NCBI RefSeq assembly: GCF_003751225.1
Contig: NZ_RJKE01000001.1
Location: forward strand, 5,456,001 to 5,520,000
Origin: Actinocorallia herbida
Lineage (GTDB): Bacteria > Actinomycetota > Actinomycetes > Streptosporangiales > Streptosporangiaceae
Length of the DNA: 64,000 nucleotides
Direction: 5' to 3'
Part shown: piece after piece, positions 62,447 through 64,000 of the stretch
Layout: every line of letters begins with the position of its first letter
Numbering within the stretch: the stretch's first letter is position 1
The notes under the pieces: model-generated
What the model was told of the DNA's origin: nothing
Seen by the model: only the letters and a program-made list of their open reading frames with translations
Database searches by the model: none
Translations under genes and position numbers: made by a program

Positions 62447-63391
62447 TCAGGCTCTGAGTCGGGGGTTGAAGAATCCGTAGGACAGGTCGGTCAGGATGTT
62501 GACCACCACGACGATCAGCGCGCTGGTCAGCACCACGCCGAGGATCATGGGCAGGTCCCGCTGGATCACGGCGTTGACCGCGAGGGCGCCGAATCCCGGC
62601 ATCGCGAAGACGAACTCCACGGTGACGCTGCCCGCGAGCAGCCGGTTGACCTGGAGGCCCAGCACCGTCGCGATCGGCACGCCCGCGTTCTTCAGGGCGT
62701 GCTTGAGGAGCACCGAGCGCTCATGGACCCCCTTCGCCCGGACTGTGCGGATGTAGTCCTTGCTCTGGGCATCGACGAGCGCGCCCCTGGTCTGGCGGGC
62801 CAGTTCCGCGACCGGGATGGCCGCGACCGCGATGGCCGGGAGGACGAGGTTGCGCAGCCAGCCGCCCAGGCCGCCCTCGGACAGCGGTACGTAGCCCGTC
62901 GCGGGCAGCGCGCCGAGGTTGACCGCGAACAGCAGCACCAGGACCAGGCCGACGACGAACGGGGGCAGCGCCATGGCGAGCGAGGCGAACGCGCTGAGCA
63001 GCCGGTCGACGGCGGAGCCCGGGCGGCGGGCCGCGAAGATGCCCAGCGGCAGGCCGATGACGACCACGAGGAGCAGCGCGGCGAGACCGAGCGAGGCGGT
63101 GACCGGGAGCCGCTCCAGCACGGTGTCGGTGACCGACTGGGAGCTGAAGAGCGACTGGCCGAGGTCTCCGTGCACGGCCGAGGTGAGCCAGTCCCAGTAG
63201 CGGAGCAGCACCGGCTGGTCGAGGCCGAGCCGTCCGCGGAGCTCGGCGATCTGCTCGGCGGAGGCGTTCTCCCCCGCGAGGGTCGCGGCGGCGTCGCCCG
63301 GCATCAGGTCGAGCAGCAGGAACACCAGCAGGCTGATGGCGAGAAGGAGCGGCACGGCGCTGACGAGCCGGCGCACGGCGAGCATCAACAT
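62447..63391 (-). CDS. Dipeptide-type ABC permease (DppB-like)
   Basis: The 314-residue protein starts with a first helix [20 protein letters not shown]. It has the DppB-type periplasmic region and the EAA loop [20 protein letters not shown], ending with [11 protein letters not shown]-like [11 protein letters not shown]. The ATPase gene ends ten bases upstream, so translation is coupled along the operon. Confidence 0.93.
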   Translation of the reverse strand: MLMLAVRRLVSAVPLLLAISLLVFLLLDLMPGDAAATLAGENASAEQIAELRGRLGLDQPVLLRYWDWLTSAVHGDLGQSLFSSQSVTDTVLERLPVTASLGLAALLLVVVIGLPLGIFAARRPGSAVDRLLSAFASLAMALPPFVVGLVLVLLFAVNLGALPATGYVPLSEGGLGGWLRNLVLPAIAVAAIPVAELARQTRGALVDAQSKDYIRTVRAKGVHERSVLLKHALKNAGVPIATVLGLQVNRLLAGSVTVEFVFAMPGFGALAVNAVIQRDLPMILGVVLTSALIVVVVNILTDLSYGFFNPRLRA

Positions 63392-63401
63392 GACGCCTCC
63401 G

Positions 63402-64000
63402 TCAGGTGAGGTGGGGGTGGGTCACGGCATCGTCGGCGCCCGCGGACCCGGGCCAGCGGGACACCCGCGTCGGTCGCGGCTCGGGGATGGCCGACAGCAG
63501 TTTGCGGGTGTAGGCGTGCGCGGGTTCGGCGAAGATCTCCTCGGCCGTCCCCGTCTCGACGATCGCGCCCTGCGACATCACCGCGACGCGGTGCGCGAGG
63601 AAGCGGACGAGCGAGAGGTCGTGCGAGATGAACAGATAGCTCAGGCCGCGCTCGGCCTGGAGGTCGAGCAGCAGGTTCAGCACCTGCGCCTGGATCGAGA
63701 CGTCCAGCGCGGCGACCGGCTCGTCGCAGACGATGAACTCCGGGTCCGTGGCCAGCGCGCGCGCTATCGCGATGCGCTGCAACTGGCCGCCGGAGAACTC
63801 CCGCGGGTAGCGGTCCAGGTGGTCCGCGCGCATGCCGACCCTCTGGAGCAGGTCGAGGACGCGGTGTTCCAGCTCGGCGCCCTTGAGCCCCTTGTGCAGG
63901 CGGAGCGGCTCGGCGACGGCCGCGCCGACCGTCATCCGCGGGTCGAGCGAGCTGAACGGGTCCTGGAAGATCATCTGCATGTGGCTGCGCATCGAGCGCA
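63402..64000 (-). CDS. ABC transporter ATPase (DppF/OppF-like), C-terminal part
   Basis: The gene runs in from the right edge; about 199 residues are visible. Seen are the Q loop [12 protein letters not shown], signature [15 protein letters not shown], Walker [11 protein letters not shown], and the H loop [16 protein letters not shown], then the oligopeptide-type C-terminal HAYTRKLL. Walker A is outside the window. It could be DppF or the second half of a DppD-DppF fusion. Confidence 0.92.
   Translation of the reverse strand, partial: RSMRSHMQMIFQDPFSSLDPRMTVGAAVAEPLRLHKGLKGAELEHRVLDLLQRVGMRADHLDRYPREFSGGQLQRIAIARALATDPEFIVCDEPVAALDVSIQAQVLNLLLDLQAERGLSYLFISHDLSLVRFLAHRVAVMSQGAIVETGTAEEIFAEPAHAYTRKLLSAIPEPRPTRVSRWPGSAGADDAVTHPHLT

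Noticed and set aside
1-64000. tRNA, rRNA, CRISPR arrays, insertion sequences, attachment sites
   Set aside because: No cloverleaf flanks, spaced repeats, transposase or integrase genes were seen on either strand.

Overview
The window is high-GC, densely packed actinobacterial DNA. The typical markers are FprA/FdxA-type redox genes, small single-cluster P450 ferredoxins, a deazaflavin (F420)-type Ddn protein, two luciferase-like F420-type oxidoreductases, a mycofactocin-type SDR, an MMPL exporter and a whiJ-like XRE/HATPase trio. A mycelial actinomycete (Streptosporangiales-like) is my best guess; the genus cannot be fixed from the sequence alone. I see no rRNA, tRNA, CRISPR array, insertion sequence or phage gene.

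Layout. 1-0.9 kb: 3' part of a phenol-type flavin monooxygenase. 1.0-4.0 kb: proton-translocating transhydrogenase pntAB. 4.1-28.9 kb: a catabolic block holding a cyclase-family hydrolase, a P450/ferredoxin/DUF35/thiolase-fold/CoA-transferase operon, a ferredoxin reductase, SDRs, a Baeyer-Villiger monooxygenase, VOC and dimeric-barrel proteins, IclR and TetR regulators, FdxA/FprA and a second P450/ferredoxin pair. It is interrupted at 9.8-14.8 kb by an OYE/MerR pair, an orphan PAS kinase, a MarR/hydrolase pair and an APH relic. 29.4-36.6 kb: MMPL exporter, two-component system, MFS exporter and zinc-type ADH. 36.7-39.4 kb: whiJ-like trio and a HAD phosphatase. 39.1-43.7 kb: an acyl-CoA dehydrogenase diverging from an APH-like kinase (ACAD10/11 or LvaA/LvaC-like pair), with a VOC protein, an SDR and a dimeric-barrel protein. 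44.2-47.6 kb: secreted proteins, an orphan peptide-type binding lipoprotein and an SRPBCC protein. 47.2-53.1 kb: a six-gene operon of three acyl-CoA dehydrogenases, two LLM oxidoreductases and the SRPBCC protein. 53.2-59.8 kb: SDR, FadR-type regulator, aldehyde dehydrogenase, third P450/ferredoxin with a mycofactocin-type SDR, and a tyrosine phosphatase. 59.9-64.0 kb: a dipeptide-type ABC transporter running off the window end.

How it may work together (inference). Oxidised hydrophobic or alicyclic compounds would be imported by the ABC system, hydroxylated by P450s fed by the ferredoxins and their two reductases, and oxidised to ketones by SDRs. The Baeyer-Villiger enzyme would insert oxygen, hydrolases would open the lactone, and CoA transfer would follow. 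Resulting 4-hydroxyacyl-CoA could then be phosphorylated and rearranged by the kinase/ACAD pair and shortened by the acyl-CoA dehydrogenases and the thiolase-fold lyase.

The strongest new signals are regulatory. Two divergent promoter regions 11 kb apart share architecture (5.1-5.4 and 16.1-16.4 kb). A divergent pair of promoters carries the same palindrome at the same place in both spacers (20.3-20.4 kb). A 23-base element is shared upstream of two paralogous binding-protein genes (46.4 and 61.5 kb).
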